Assembly: GCA_029204045.2 (NCBI GenBank) | Contig: CM055081.1 | Coordinates: 1,717,765-1,781,764 of the forward strand | Source: Tillandsia leiboldiana | Taxonomy: Eukaryota; Streptophyta; Magnoliopsida; Poales; Bromeliaceae | Direction: 5' to 3' | DNA: 64,000 bases | Shown: one piece after another, positions 24,349 through 36,099 of the stretch | Layout of the letters: each line of letters begins with the position of its first letter | Position numbering within the stretch: position 1 is the stretch's first letter | Program-made: the position numbers and the translations under genes | The notes under the pieces: model-generated | What the model saw: the letters and a program-made list of their open reading frames with translations, nothing else | What the model was told of the DNA's origin: nothing | Database searches by the model: none

Positions 24349-24665
24349 GGGCAATTTTCTATATATTCCTAAAATTTTTTCTGTTTTTAGACTTACCTCT
24401 TTTAGAAGGCTAATATTAAAACTATCATTCTTACGTTCCATCTTACGTTCCAACTTCTTTCTAAAATATTCCTGAAGTTAAACTCTGTTAGTGTACCATT
24501 TGGAACTGCCGTTATCTGTGTGAAGTTACTATTTTGTCCTTTCAAATATACCCTTCTACCATAACCAACTTTTCTTACATACCCTTAAAATTTTCAATAG
24601 TTTTGATAGATAAGGACAAAATAGATATATCTGATAGTTTTCAACTCTGATTATTATTTAATTAA
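24349..24665. mobile_element. Fold-back MITE, family B copy 2 (truncated)
   Basis: Starts GGGGCAATTTTCTATATATT and follows the 21,926 element base for base with scattered differences through TTTTCAACTCTGATTATTATTT (about 24,660). It then loses the right arm. A small internal duplication of TTACGTTCCA is visible near 24,435. Confidence 0.65.
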
Positions 24666-24869
24666 CTATCATTCTTACTGTTTTTAGATTTAATATAATA
24701 TATTTTGAAATATTATAAAAAGGAAAAGAGAAATAATTATTTCGAATTTAAATTTTGAATTTTTTATCTGGTTCAGATTTGAATATAAATTTTTAAAATT
24801 CGTCGGATTCGAATTCAGATTTTTAAAAATTCGCTCCCAATTCGATCCGTTGACATCCCTACTCGACGA

Positions 24870-25290
24870 GTGGGGAGCTTTCTGATGACGCATGGATATA
24901 TAGAAGTCTGACTTCGTTGTAACATATTATTTTTATATATTTTTTATAAAAATAAAATTAATGGTTTGAATGGGAGAGGGCGGAAGTAATCCAAGAGGGG
25001 AAATCACATGAAATTCCCTACCTGGCATGGAAGAAGGAAGAAGGGAAGAAGGGGAAGGAGGGAAGATAGGGAGAAGACAGCACATGATTTGATTTGATTC
25101 GATTCGATTTAGGTTGGGTGGCGAGGTGACGTCAGCGGATATCTTGCTCCAGATTGGGTGGGTCACCACAGCCGCGACCAACCCAACCCCCCCTACCCCA
25201 AATGGTAACAAAAAATCCAGGCTGCGATGGTCACAGCCAATTACAATTTATTTTTGAATATAAATATTTTTTGATTTAATTTTATTTTCA
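24870..25290. other. Spacer, no gene seen
   Basis: Contains a purine-rich GGAAGAAGGG-type stretch (25,025-25,075) and a short (GATTC/GATTT)n run near 25,090. No coding or repeat structure could be assigned. Confidence 0.5.
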
Positions 25291-25299
25291 TCGGAACTA

Positions 25300-25860
25300 T
25301 TAGAGTGCCACAGACTCTTTCTGAGGAGGTTCTCATCACAGACTCTTTCTGAGGAGGTTCTCGTCAATTCAAACACACGCACAGCTCAAGATCACCCGAC
25401 GATCTAAGACTTGTCTCTGATACGAAATATAATTAATAATTCGTTGGACCGACACCACAATTCAAAATGTTTAAACTCAATTATTATTACTTGTATTCAT
25501 CTCCATTTTCATCCGATGCATGATTATTGGGATGTCACAAACTTCATCTCGTTTAGGACTGACGTCCTCGTCAGTCCACTCATCAGTCGAAACATACATA
25601 GCCCAAGATCACCAGGCGATGTGAGACTTATCTCGCTAACCTCGTCATTCATATCCTGGCATATCCCGTTATCTTAGATTTATCTCGCTAATCTCGTCAT
25701 TCATACCCTGACATAGTCCGTTACCTTGTCTTTCAGACCCTGGCCCAGACCGAGATTAGTCATACACTTTCAGCTGGTGACCGGCTCTGATACCAAATGT
25801 AACGACTCGACCCGCTAACAATAATAACTCGTTGGGCCCGCTAGTAATAATATATTTGAG
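25300..25860 (-). mobile_element. TRIM element, tandem and degenerate, minus orientation
   Basis: An LTR of about 112 bp (25,428-25,539, ending GATGTCACA) and the start of a second LTR at 25,798 (TGTAACGACTCGACCCGC) flank a 258-bp interior. Just before the second LTR, GCTCTGATACCA at 25,784-25,795 is the complement of the initiator-Met-tRNA primer site TGGTATCAGAGC, which sets minus orientation. Upstream of the first LTR, sequence ending CTCTGATACGAAA resembles the same interior, so LTR and interior units alternate in tandem. The LTRs match the solo LTR at 7,996-8,147. No ORF is present, as usual for TRIMs. Confidence 0.72.
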
Positions 25861-25994
25861 GACCTAATTGAGAATAATAAAGTAATTTAATATCAAAATA
25901 ATAAATAACTTTATTTGAACATATCATTTAAATTATTTTTTATAATTCGATAAATTTTATTTTTTTTAGCAAGGGAAAATATTTTAATTACATA

Positions 25995-26270
25995 TGTGCC
26001 GAGCGGTGTAAACGAGTGCTGGTCACAAAAATTATACATGTACCTACTGATAATGCCATAAAATATTTATTTTTTTTAGTAATAAAATATTTTAATGACT
26101 TATTATGTATCTTTATCAAATATTTTGAACTTTATTAATAAAATTGCTCAGTAATTTAAAAAGAGGATTTTCAGCTGTACCATCGATACGGGACTATATC
26201 GTGCCGGTATCTTATTTGCACGACAATGCACGATGGATACAGACCGTATCGATGAATACTTAATTTTTTA
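25995..26270. mobile_element. Degenerate second copy of the hAT-like MITE
   Basis: Follows the 7025-7348 element through its interior (TATTATGTATCTTTATCAAA, TTTTGAACTTTATT, CGTGCCGGTATCTT, GATGGATACAGACCGT). Both terminal inverted repeats are worn away. Confidence 0.7.
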
Positions 26271-26607
26271 TTTAAAATTTAAACTAATTGCTCATTTTGA
26301 TAAATTTACCGTTACGGAAATTATATGAAATATACTAACTAAATCGGTAAAGAAAAACAACACACGTCCAAATTTTGAAGTCAACGTGTCGTCAATTGAT
26401 TCAAATCAAACAAATTAAAAGATTGAACAGTAACAATCCAAATAAAAAAAAAAAAAAAAAAATGAATAGTTGGTTTAAAATGGTCCATATTTTGTATTAA
26501 TGGAATGTATTTCAAAATGGGATGCATGTAGTTATTGGGAGTGTCTCCATATCACCTAATTTCCTAGAATCTGGTATATGATAATAAAGCAAAGCTTGTA
26601 TCCCAAG

Positions 26608-26646
26608 GAGAGAGAGAGAGAGAGAGAGAGATAGAGAGAGAGAGAG
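26608..26646. repeat. (GA)n tract upstream of the response regulator
   Basis: An interrupted GA run about 280 bp before the response-regulator start codon, probably in the promoter or 5' UTR. Confidence 0.9.
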
Positions 26647-26850
26647 GTGGGGACTTGTTGCTTGGTCTCCAATTCAGAAGAAGAAAATTTTGGAGATTCT
26701 TGAGGAGATTTGGGGTGAAATCTGGTCAGATCTTGCTTTCCCAATAGTAGGAGGTGGGGATTTGGAGTTTGTTGGATAGGGGGAGGGGAGGTTAATTTAT
26801 ATCTCTTTCCTCTACCTTCTTGAAAAGAATCCAATTGGAAAGAGAAGGAG

Positions 26851-26880
26851 AACCAAACCAAACCAAACCAAACCAAACCA
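26851..26880 (+). repeat. (AACCA)6 in the 5' leader
   Basis: Six perfect 5-bp units 44 bp before the response-regulator ATG, most likely in its 5' UTR. Confidence 0.9.
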
Positions 26881-26923
26881 ATTTACCACAACAAGAGGGG
26901 GGAAAGAGGGGGGAGGAGGAAGG

Positions 26924-28648
26924 ATGGGAAATGATTCAGAGGCACAGTTCCATGTTCTTGCTGTGGATGATAGTTTTGTTGATAGGAAACTCATTGAGAG
27001 GCTCCTCAAGGACTCATCCTATCAAGGTATTTTTCACACTCCCTAGTGCTTGTAACATCAAAACACAATCCTTAGTTTAATTTAGCACTCAAAAAAAGAT
27101 TATAATTGCACCATTATGTTATCAACTTTATTTTTTAACTCTAGAATAAAGAAGGTGTAAGATTTACACTTTCTTTTTAACACTGATAATATATATAAAA
27201 AAGAAAAAAAAAAAAAAAAACTTTTCAACTGTTTTGAAGGAAAAATTAAGGTCTAAAAGTTTCATATATGTAAGCCAATTTTAGTAGAGACTTGAAACAG
27301 AAAAGTCATCAAATGGACCAAAATGAATGAAGTGAAAGATTAAGTTGAAAATAAATAAAATTAATTTTTTGAAGATTGGGGAGTTATACCAGACTGCAGC
27401 TTTTTGATAAGGTTCATAATTTTTTTTTTTTTTTTATTTAAGTTGGTGGCTACAAAGAAAAGCATAGAGAATAAAATATTGAAAATTATTCTCTAGCAGT
27501 TCAAGCTTTGGCAGAAAGCTAGAAAGGGAAAAAAGGAATTTTTGGAGTGATTAATTATGCCATATTTTTTTTTTTTTGGTTTTAATTTTAGTGACCACAG
27601 TGGATTCTGTAAGCAAGGCTTTGGAATTGCTGGGACTGAAGGATGAACAAAAAATCCCACCTTCTACTTCCCCTGATCACCAGGTGTTTGTTTAAAATCC
27701 CTCATTTTCCAATTTTTATTACATTAGTTGTTGGGAATTTTGGAGTAAATAATTATTTTGGTAATTAATTAAATCATGATGTGATTTATTGATTTTTTAA
27801 AAAACAAAATTTTTTTTGGTAGGAGAATGAGGTGAATTTGATCATTACAGACTACTGCATGCCTGGAATGACGGGATATGATCTGTTGAAGAAGATTAAG
27901 GTACTTTTTCTCTTTAAAATATATATATATATATAAAAAAGTAAACACCACAAGTCAATGTAATTCAAAGTGCTTATAAGAATTAGTTTCATTAATAATT
28001 CACAGGGCTCATCTGATCTCAAGGACATACCAGTTGTGATCATGTCTTCAGAGAATGTACCTGCCAGGATCAACAGGTGACACAGATCATATTTATTATT
28101 AAATCTTTATTCAAATTCAGATTCACTTTTTCTCTCTTTATGCAATAGATTTATGTGCCTACTAGACATTTATTTCTTGGTTACTGTGGCAATGCAAATT
28201 ACATGTTTATGAAAGGGAACAAAAGGAAAGGATTTCCATGAAATAGGGTAAAATTCTATTAGGACCAAGGAAATTTAACTAGTAAACATATTTATATAAA
28301 CTACTTGGGAACATCCTTCCTCAAATTTCAAGTTATTAATTACTTGATGGCTACTGTTTCCATTTCCTTTTTGGAAGGGACATACATGATCACATACCCT
28401 GATGAATATTTTGAAATTAAATATATAATTTTCAAAAATTTGATTCTGTTATTTAAACTCTCTTTTTTAATACAAAAATGACATAGTGTAGAGGGGGGTC
28501 TCCATACATTTTAACCTGTGGGCATATCCATATATATAACAGGTGCTTGGAAGGAGGAGCAGAGGAGTTCTTTCTCAAACCAGTGAAGCTCTCAGATATG
28601 AATAAGCTGAGGCCCCATTTATTGAAAGGGAAATGTAAAGATCATTAT

Positions 28649-28682
<34 letters not shown>

Positions 28683-28736
28683 TGGAGGAAAGAAATAGTA
28701 CTGTTAACAGTAACAGTAGTAACAACAGCAGTATTA

Positions 28737-28772
<36 letters not shown>

Positions 28773-28849
28773 GGAAGGCCATGGATGATGGTATTTCACC
28801 TAAGAGGACAAAACCAAGATTCACTACTAATAGCTTGACAGTAGTATGA
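26924..28849 (+). CDS. Type-A two-component response regulator (cytokinin signalling)
   Basis: A 216-residue receiver-only response regulator in five exons: 26924-27026, 27592-27683, 27823-27900, 28006-28076 and 28543-28849, all GT-AG and phase-consistent. The receiver domain spans residues 9 to about 135. It has the acidic pair D15-D16 (LAVDDSFVDRKLIERLL), phosphoacceptor D75 (LIITDYCMPGMTGYDLL), the conserved MSSEN segment and K127 (FFLKPVKLSDM). With no DNA-binding Myb domain after it and a short C-terminal tail, it is type A. Type-A regulators accept phosphate from HPt proteins and dampen cytokinin responses. The tail holds 11 consecutive Gln from CAG repeats (28,649-28,681) and a run of Asn from AAT repeats (28,738-28,769), then a basic KRK...PKRTKPR segment that could act as a nuclear signal. 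The start is the first ATG before the receiver; the leader is purine-rich. The family is certain; the exact orthologue is not. Confidence 0.95.
28649..28769 (+). repeat. Coding CAG and AAT triplet repeats
   Basis: (CAG)n at 28,649-28,681 encodes poly-Gln and (AAT)n at about 28,738-28,769 encodes poly-Asn, both in the last exon of the type-A response regulator. Both are likely length-variable. Confidence 0.95.
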
Positions 28850-29640
28850 GATTAAAAAAAAAACAAAAGAAAAAAAAAAGGGCAGAGAGTATGATCTCCC
28901 ATCCCAGCCTTTAAAAGATTGTCTTTTAGGAAGAGAACTCCAAAATCATCGAAATTTTGTTCGAATTGCAATTCACCTGTTGAACTTCAAAAAAAAAAAT
29001 TGAAATTTTACTTCCTAAATAATGATTCTGTTGGGATCCATCACATGGTCTCTCCTGCGTTTGTCGATAATTGCACAAAAGAAATAACCAGCTTTTCGAC
29101 TATATAATTAATCTTTCTGATTGATGTTCGACCGAAATTGACGGAAACAGTAGTTATGTCGCAGATTGCTATGGAATCATTGTTCAGTTGGTAAATTTTA
29201 ATATTTCATGTGTAGATAACGAATTGCATATTCGCTCAAAGTTCAGGTGGTGCTTGTGCCTTTTTTGTGTGTTTTTTAATCTTTTATATCCTCTTTTGGA
29301 ATTGTTGAGCTGTTTTGGCTTTGGGTTTTAGCTTATTCTTATGATTTCCTTTTCTGGGGATTACAGTGGGACTCATCCAATACATCTAAGCTATACCGCA
29401 AGAATTAAACACTGTCGCAAGAATTAAACAAGTTCTCAGTTTGGAACAGAAAAAGGTACATAGGAGATTTCGAGAGAGGCCTTGCGACCCGAAAGGCAAT
29501 GAAGCGACGAAACTAACAGAGAGGGGAAAACGGAATGATTGATTTTCCCTAGAAGATTCGACCTAATGCAGGCTTACTGCTGAAAATTCGACTTTTTCTC
29601 TCCCCCCACCCCAAATGCACTAACTAGCAGACTGCCACAA
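28850..29640. other. 3' flank of the response regulator
   Basis: Probably begins with its 3' UTR. No clear poly(A) signal choice and no further gene were recognised. Confidence 0.5.
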
Positions 29641-30300
29641 CGGCAACATCCCTCAAATTTATCTACCAATTTATCCGAATAAGGTAGAAGTCCTTACTAG
29701 ACGGAACTTTTGAAATTGTTTTATCAACACAGTTCAACAAACAAATAGGCCTGAACTTACTAGGTTGATCAGCTTAGCTTATTCTCCTTTTGGAATTAAA
29801 ACTTCACAGGCATAATTCAGCTATCAATTTCTACAAACCCATCAAAGAACTCCTTGAAGATATCGATCAGATCATGCTTAACAGCATCCCTAAAATTTTG
29901 AAAGAAAAAGGGCGGCGGCAACACTGCCTTTCTAAGTTTCCTCTGAGAAATATCCTCTAATCGGGCTAAAAAAATCTGACCAGTTAATGCTCATAAGTCT
30001 CTATTCCTAAGACCAAATAGTTCCTTAAATTATCAAGAAAGATTGCGTCTGTTCCTTTCCAATCAGATAACGATTGGATTCCATCAACTCCTCGAACTAC
30101 CAAAATTAGGACAAAAAAAAAGTGGTATTGCCATCTCCGGTCTTTAACCAATTCAATTTAATGATTTTCCACTAATCTATTTAACTCCTCCATTCTATTC
30201 CTCTCACCAACAGAGAATCCCAACTGTTCCACTTTTTTATCCAGCAGAGCAATCTCTAGAACCACTGTAGATTTCCTTCTTAATATGTAAGCAAAGTTCT
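29640..30300 (-). pseudogene. LINE reverse-transcriptase fragment
   Basis: On the minus strand, about 29,900 down to 29,700 reads FRDAVKHDLIDIFKEFFDGF, then LNYACEVLIPKGE. After a frame change follows SKFRPICLLNCVDKTISKV. This is the order of the N-terminal reverse-transcriptase block of plant L1-type LINEs (conserved LIPK and FRPI-LLN-YK-ISK motifs). Upstream, to about 30,300, sequence such as NRMEELNRLV and DRRWQYHF is consistent with the endonuclease-RT linker. Frameshifts and stops make it a dead fragment, and no 3' poly(A) tail was located. Confidence 0.75.
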
Positions 30301-32784
30301 AGAACCACTGTATTCACACGCACTTCGTATCAATTGGCCCACAAACTGAGGTCAACATCCAGATGAAATCATCCCCCAAGTCTTGAAGTTGTACTGAAAT
30401 ATAGTTTCTACTCTTAAAAAACAGTGGTCATTAACAGCCAAGTTGAAAAAAATTATTCGTATAGTTCATTTCAACTCACATATATACGATAGACAGTCGA
30501 GTTTTAGTTAAGAAATTTTCAAAGCATTAAAAACAATTTGATTTCAATTTGTACTTGAGATAACTAAGCTGTGGTTTATCAACACGGTTGGGTTTTGTTT
30601 GTACATGCAAAAGCCAACCATATCGATAAACTGCGGCATAGTTGTTAGCGTTTAGGCCTACTTCGGAAAAGTGGTGGTCAAACACAATAGTTAAAAATCA
30701 TTATAATATAATAGAAAAAATCTACAATTATGAATGGTTTAGAAGACATTGATTTTCTATAACAACTGAAAGTAAAGAATGTACTAACACGAATCTAGTG
30801 ATTACTTGGCTCCAATTTAAAGGATGTATTCAAGATTACCTTTCTGCAAACCATGGGAGTTTCTCTTCGCGTCCATGATAATGCAACTATATCACAAAAT
30901 CCAACCACATCACAGAAATCTGCAAGAAACGCCAAAAAAAGATTTCAAAATTATCAATCCAGAACCTATGAGAGTCTAAAATCATACTACTTGTGACAGG
31001 AAAAAATGACATAAGCATACCCAACAAGGGGGAAAAAAAAAAAAGAACCTAATCATCTGAAGAAGTCCAATAAACCATGCTAAACCTGAAAGCAATGCCG
31101 CCATTATCATCCACCAAACCATTTATGTTATGCAATCCTTCTCACTCAGAAGGAATGGGTACCTACTTGAGAAAACCCATAACTTTAATCGATCAAGGAA
31201 AGCAACATAAATCATTATAATTTTGGAGAAAATTGGAGTGATTTCGCGTACCGGGTGCCATAATTCGTCGTTCTCTACTTGCATGTGGTTCCGTTGATGT
31301 GCCCCTATGGCTGGCTGGTTCTCCTGCATAGCAGCGTTGGTTTCTTTCACACATTAGAACCCCAGAAAGAACAAATCTCTCTTTAACTTCGAAAGTTCAA
31401 ATTGGGAATGAGAGGAAACATGTCATCCATGATAAGGCACAAGAATGCACGAAGCACAAGAATGGAGGAATGGGGCAGATGCCCCATCACACTTTTCAGC
31501 TTTGGATCATTCAAAAAGCTCCCATGCCAGCCACAAAAGATTCAATTTTAACCTTTTTTTTCATCACCAAAGACAGAACAAAAGGGTGTATTCCAAAATT
31601 CTAAGGTGAGCTTTAAAAAAAGCATCACAAAAGTAGAATTCCGAACAAATTTGCACATATCAATCGTACGCTAGAATGAAAAGGGCCCAAAACATTGTCC
31701 CTGTGCAGTCCGATAGAGCGTACTGATGTACAGTTTTTTAGCTTAGAATGGTAGAGTAGCAGCAGTGCACTACTGAAATTGTTCTAAAACATAAAGAACT
31801 AAAACATAAGGTCAGCCCAACAATGTCTAAACGTTAAAATAGAAATCGGAACTCTCAAAAGTTAAAACAAAGTCAGTATCATACACAGCATGGACGACAT
31901 TTTAGCCTCCAGCCAAGCTGCACAATAATTAGCTTGCTTCAGAAGAGGAGTGACTCCATTTTATATGTTTAAGCTGAAGTTACTTCCATTTTCTTTAAAA
32001 AGAGAAGTTGAGAAATGAGCATAAGATCTGCGTTATGTCTCCCATATACAGAAAATCATTTTCGAAGGCGACATAAGCATAAGAACAAGAAAATTATCAT
32101 TAAGAACTGTCAACTTTTTATTAATAGGCAGATCTTTTGCCTCTTTATACAATTCATATAATGATTTTGTCGAGCAAAATTTTGGAAATTCTAAATCAAG
32201 AAGAGTTTTGAACTCTTAAAAGTTAATTACCTGCATGATGTGTGTCAGAAGTGCCTCCCTAACTCCTATTTGCAAATAAATTCTCATCAATTTATATGCA
32301 ACAGCAGATACACCTCGTTCTGGAAATCCACCTCAATAAGAATCAAGCTGCTCATTGGGAGCTTCAACATAGGTTGACCACATAAACCTAAAAAAGAAAA
32401 AGAAATTAATCGAAAGTATTTAAACATAAAATAAAACAGCCATAGACAGACAAAAGAGTGCAAGCGTAAAGGTCAATAAAGCTGCAAGCGAAAATTATAA
32501 GCAGCAACTACTCAAATAGTCACGCATATTTATGATCAACAAAGTAAGAAGTTTTGGGTGCATAAACAATCACAAAGATAGTTAAAATTGGTGAAAAAAG
32601 ATTAATATAACCAGCAGCTACATAAATATGCACATATATTTACCTTGTGCAGGGACAAGCCAATATACAGGCAAAACTCAGAGCTTTAGAGTTTCCATCC
32701 AGTGCCAAGCATCTAAATTGCTATCTCAAAACATACTACTAACGGATCTCATAGTTTGTTGAAACCAAAAATGCAGAAAATTTT
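30300..32784. other. Downstream flank of the PPR gene
   Basis: AT-rich sequence downstream of the minus-strand PPR stop codon. Some minus-strand donor- and acceptor-like sites (for example near 32,640 and 31,330) could belong to a spliced 3' UTR or a non-coding transcript. No protein domain was recognised. Confidence 0.4.
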
Positions 32785-34704
32785 CTATTTCCCACTGCAC
32801 ACGAGAAGAGCATCCGATGAATCTGAGTCGGAAGTTTCAATAGCATTTTTATCCTCCAAATAATACGAAAATTGTTGGCAAAAATCTCCATTTTGTTTCA
32901 CAGAGATGCTACTGAGAAATTGGGAAAGTAATGAACAAGTGGCTGAATTGGGCTGCATCCCCAGATCGAGCATTTTCCTGACCAATCGAGAAACCGAACC
33001 AAAACGATTCAATTTAATCAAGAGAACAACTATGGTGTTGAATGAGATGCTATCCATCTCAACTTCGGCCATCTCCATATCTCTTAGCAATAGCTGAACT
33101 GTATTTAAATCCCTAGCCTTGCATAAGCCTCGAAGCATCACATTATATGTACACGTATTTGGAGTAACACCAAACTCCTTCAATCGATCAAACAAATCGC
33201 AAGCCTCGTTAGACATACCAGCCTGGAAAAGCCCATGTATAGCATTAGTATAAGCCACCACATCAAGAAGGCAGTTTTCAGAGACAGCTCTTCTGAACAG
33301 CCTAACGGCTTTGTAGTATTTTCCATTTTTGATGAGCCCAACAAGAATAGCTGTATGGACATAAGGATCTACATTGGGATTATTCATAAGAATACCAAGA
33401 TAAACATTAATCGCAAAGTCAATCCTTCCGATCTGGCAAAGGCTGTTCAGCAATGCAACATAGCTATAACAGTCGGGTTTGAAGCCCCTACTGACCATAT
33501 CATCATAAAATTCTACTGCTTGGGATGGAAAACCAGCCTTGCAGAAAAGGCTTAATACAGAATTACAAAGTACAAGATCGAAAGAAACATCCACTCTCGG
33601 AACTAACTGAGGAAGCAAGCTTATTTTTCCCGACGAACATAATACAGACATCAATGTAGATATCGTGTAGGCGTCTGGCTTCAAATTCCTATCATGCAAA
33701 CAAAAGAAAACATCAATAGCATCATCATACCTTCTCTCCTTGGAGAAGCAATCCATCAGGACATTATAAAGAACAACGTCAGGATTGCAATCATTAGACG
33801 ACATGGAATCCAAAAGCCCGACGATCTTATCATGCTTTTGAGCTCGAAAGAGTCCCTTTACAAGTGATGTATAAGTTACAACATTGGGCGAAAACCCAGA
33901 TTTTACCATCTTCTCTAGCAATCTGATGGCTGAATCAGCTTGCCCAACTTGACACAAACCGTCTATTAACATTGTCCAGATGGTCAAAGTGAGCTGCGTG
34001 CCGGATGTGATCATAAAAGATAGCAATTGTCGCGATTCTCGAAACCTTCCTAACTTTCTACAACAATCGAAAACCACCGTAAAGGTGCCGGCATTTGGGC
34101 GAAATCCGCTCTTCACCATCGACTTGAACACCTCCCAAACTCCCGGCCAATCACCGAACTTTGAGAGGTTACTTAAAAGTATGTTGTAAGTAAGGAAATT
34201 CGGGGACTGGGTGCCTCTCAAGAACTTCAAAGCTGCATCGATATCACCGATCCTGAATAGTACATCGAGAATTATGTTCCTCGCAAAGGTGTTGGGCGCA
34301 AAATTCCACCTACCCATTTCATCGAACACCTCGAGTGCACTGCTATACAAGTTCCCGCGCCAATAAACCCTAAGCAAAATGATAAAAGTTTGCGCCTTTA
34401 CGGGGCACCCGACACTCCCCAGCTCTTCTATAATACCTGAAATCGATCCAAACCGATCGGTGAGGCGGCGGACGACGGGGACCATCCGATCGAAGGAGCT
34501 GGGGCCGTGGAAGTACTCCGGTTGGCGCGCGCACCAGAGGAAGAAGCTCAGAGCAATGGTGTCCGAGGGGCAATTCGATAGGGTCGACTCGACAATTCGT
34601 GGGGAGAGCAAAAGGTGAGATTTTTCGAGGGATTTACCAGCTGGGTTCGCTAGGGTTTTGAGCGACCGGTGCCATGAAAGAGTTACAGGTCTCCTCCATA
34701 TCAT
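32785..34704 (-). CDS. P-type pentatricopeptide repeat protein
   Basis: An intronless ORF of 639 residues. Residues 1-30 are Arg/Ser-rich and free of acidic residues until Glu27 (MIWRRPVTLSWHRSLKTLAN...), typical of a mitochondrial or plastid presequence. From about residue 100 to 610 it is a near-continuous array of roughly 14 P-type 35-residue repeats. Examples are PNFLTYNILLSNLSKFGDW, FRPNAGTFTVVFDCCRKLGR, FSPNVVTYTSLVKGLFRAQK, CNPDVVLYNVLMDCFSKERR, FKPDCYSYVALLNSLCQIGR and VTPNTCTYNVMLRGLCKARD. There is no E, DYW or SMR domain at the C terminus, which ends in a short acidic/Ser tail. Such proteins bind organellar RNA by a two-residue code and act in stabilisation, splicing or translation; the target cannot be read from sequence here. 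Intronless structure is usual for the family. The start is the only ATG that keeps the presequence. Confidence 0.95.
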   Translation of the reverse strand: MIWRRPVTLSWHRSLKTLANPAGKSLEKSHLLLSPRIVESTLSNCPSDTIALSFFLWCARQPEYFHGPSSFDRMVPVVRRLTDRFGSISGIIEELGSVGCPVKAQTFIILLRVYWRGNLYSSALEVFDEMGRWNFAPNTFARNIILDVLFRIGDIDAALKFLRGTQSPNFLTYNILLSNLSKFGDWPGVWEVFKSMVKSGFRPNAGTFTVVFDCCRKLGRFRESRQLLSFMITSGTQLTLTIWTMLIDGLCQVGQADSAIRLLEKMVKSGFSPNVVTYTSLVKGLFRAQKHDKIVGLLDSMSSNDCNPDVVLYNVLMDCFSKERRYDDAIDVFFCLHDRNLKPDAYTISTLMSVLCSSGKISLLPQLVPRVDVSFDLVLCNSVLSLFCKAGFPSQAVEFYDDMVSRGFKPDCYSYVALLNSLCQIGRIDFAINVYLGILMNNPNVDPYVHTAILVGLIKNGKYYKAVRLFRRAVSENCLLDVVAYTNAIHGLFQAGMSNEACDLFDRLKEFGVTPNTCTYNVMLRGLCKARDLNTVQLLLRDMEMAEVEMDSISFNTIVVLLIKLNRFGSVSRLVRKMLDLGMQPNSATCSLLSQFLSSISVKQNGDFCQQFSYYLEDKNAIETSDSDSSDALLVCSGK

Positions 34705-34751
34705 AGCATCTAGGGTTTACCAGGGTTTACAGCGAGGAAACCCTAACCCTA
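34705..34751 (-). promoter_or_regulatory. Telo-box-like motifs upstream of the PPR gene
   Basis: AAACCCTA on the minus strand close to the ATG, and AAACCCTAACCCT on the plus strand at 34,738-34,750. Telo-boxes are common near starts of plant genes for translation and organelle biogenesis. That they function here is an inference. Confidence 0.45.
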
Positions 34752-34877
34752 GGCGGAGGAGGAAGAAGACGACGACGATGAGAGATGGGGTCCTAACATT
34801 TTACTAGTTTTCAATTGGATCCCTAATTGTTACAATTAGGTCCTTAGCTAGGAATCAATTTTGATATGAATTCCAGG

Positions 34878-35690
34878 GTTAATATATAGAATAGCATATA
34901 TATTTCTATAAAAGTTTAACTTACATATTTATCTATTCAAAATTTTTAAGTTGTTCATATATATTCCTATCTCAATATCTGTTAAAAAAATATAGTTAAT
35001 CATAAGTTAAATAACCTAGTAAGTAAAATAAATTTACTTTTTTACCCTTTCTGATATTATAATTTATTATAACATGGCTCTAACAATACTTGAAGAGGAA
35101 CGACTTGAACAACAACAACTTGAAAGCCCTTTCTTTTCGAATCTATAACTAGAGTTTCTTGGTCCCATTCATCCATGATCAAAATTTTAAAAATGGTGAA
35201 TTCAAAACTTGGTTGTACTTATTAATTACAAATCTTGGATCAATTTAATGTATTTTAAGTTGATGTATTGTTAATATATTTTATTTTTTTGTATTTTATT
35301 GAAAATTTTTAATTTTTTCTATGACTTATTTTTATTTTAGATTGGTGTGTTGGAGTTTAACAGATGAAAATATATAAAATATCAAAATATTATATAAGTA
35401 AAGGAGAAAAAGGAGTGAGAAAAAAAAAAGGTAGAAAATAATGGTGGAGTGAATTTTGTTTATAGAGGAAAAAAATAACAGCTGAATTTTTGTTTGGAGA
35501 GCAATATCGTGGATATATTTATAAGAACAAAATTAATATTTTATTTATATTTTGTTAAAAGATAAAACAAACCAGAGGATATATCTGAATATCTTAGAAC
35601 TTTTGAAGGAATAAATATAAAAAGTTAAACTTTGTAGAAATATATTCGCTATTCGATATGTTTATGGAGACTTATATAAAATTAATCGTA
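34878..35690. mobile_element. Fold-back MITE, family A copy 2
   Basis: The left end (GGTTAATATATAGAATAGC..., TTTCTATAAAAGTTTAACTT) and the right end (AAGTTAAACTTTGTAGAAAT..., TATATAAAATTAATCG) are inverted relatives of each other and of the 13,531-13,978 element. It is longer (about 810 bp), so it is either a larger member or carries inserted sequence. Confidence 0.55.
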
Positions 35691-36099
35691 AAAAAAAAAC
35701 AGTGAGTTAACAATAACAAATATAAATATAAATATTATTAAATTTTTGAAAGAATATATATAAAAACTTATACTTTATGGCTTTGTTTGGTAACAGGGAT
35801 AAGGGGGGAATAACCCCCTTATCCCTGAATCCATTCCCAAACGGGAATACATCTCCTTGGAATTCAAATCCCTGCAAATCGGGATTAGGCAGGATGGAGG
35901 TGTGAATACCAATTCCCACCCCCCTGGAATTGGTTTCGCCCAACAGATGGGCACTGGAATCGAGGAAAAGCCTCGGATTCCATCTTCACCCCTCCATCAC
36001 TTTTACCCATTCTCCATCTTCAGCTTCATCGTCTCACCTCCATCTCTTTAACCCATTCTTCATCTTCATCTTCATCTTCATCTCCGATCTCCGATCTCC

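Noticed and set aside
31123..31350. Minus-strand ORF MQENQPAIGAHQRNHMQVEN, considered as a real exon
   Set aside because: Bounded by plausible splice signals, but I recognise no family and cannot link it to other exons; it may be part of a 3' UTR or non-coding transcript of the PPR gene.
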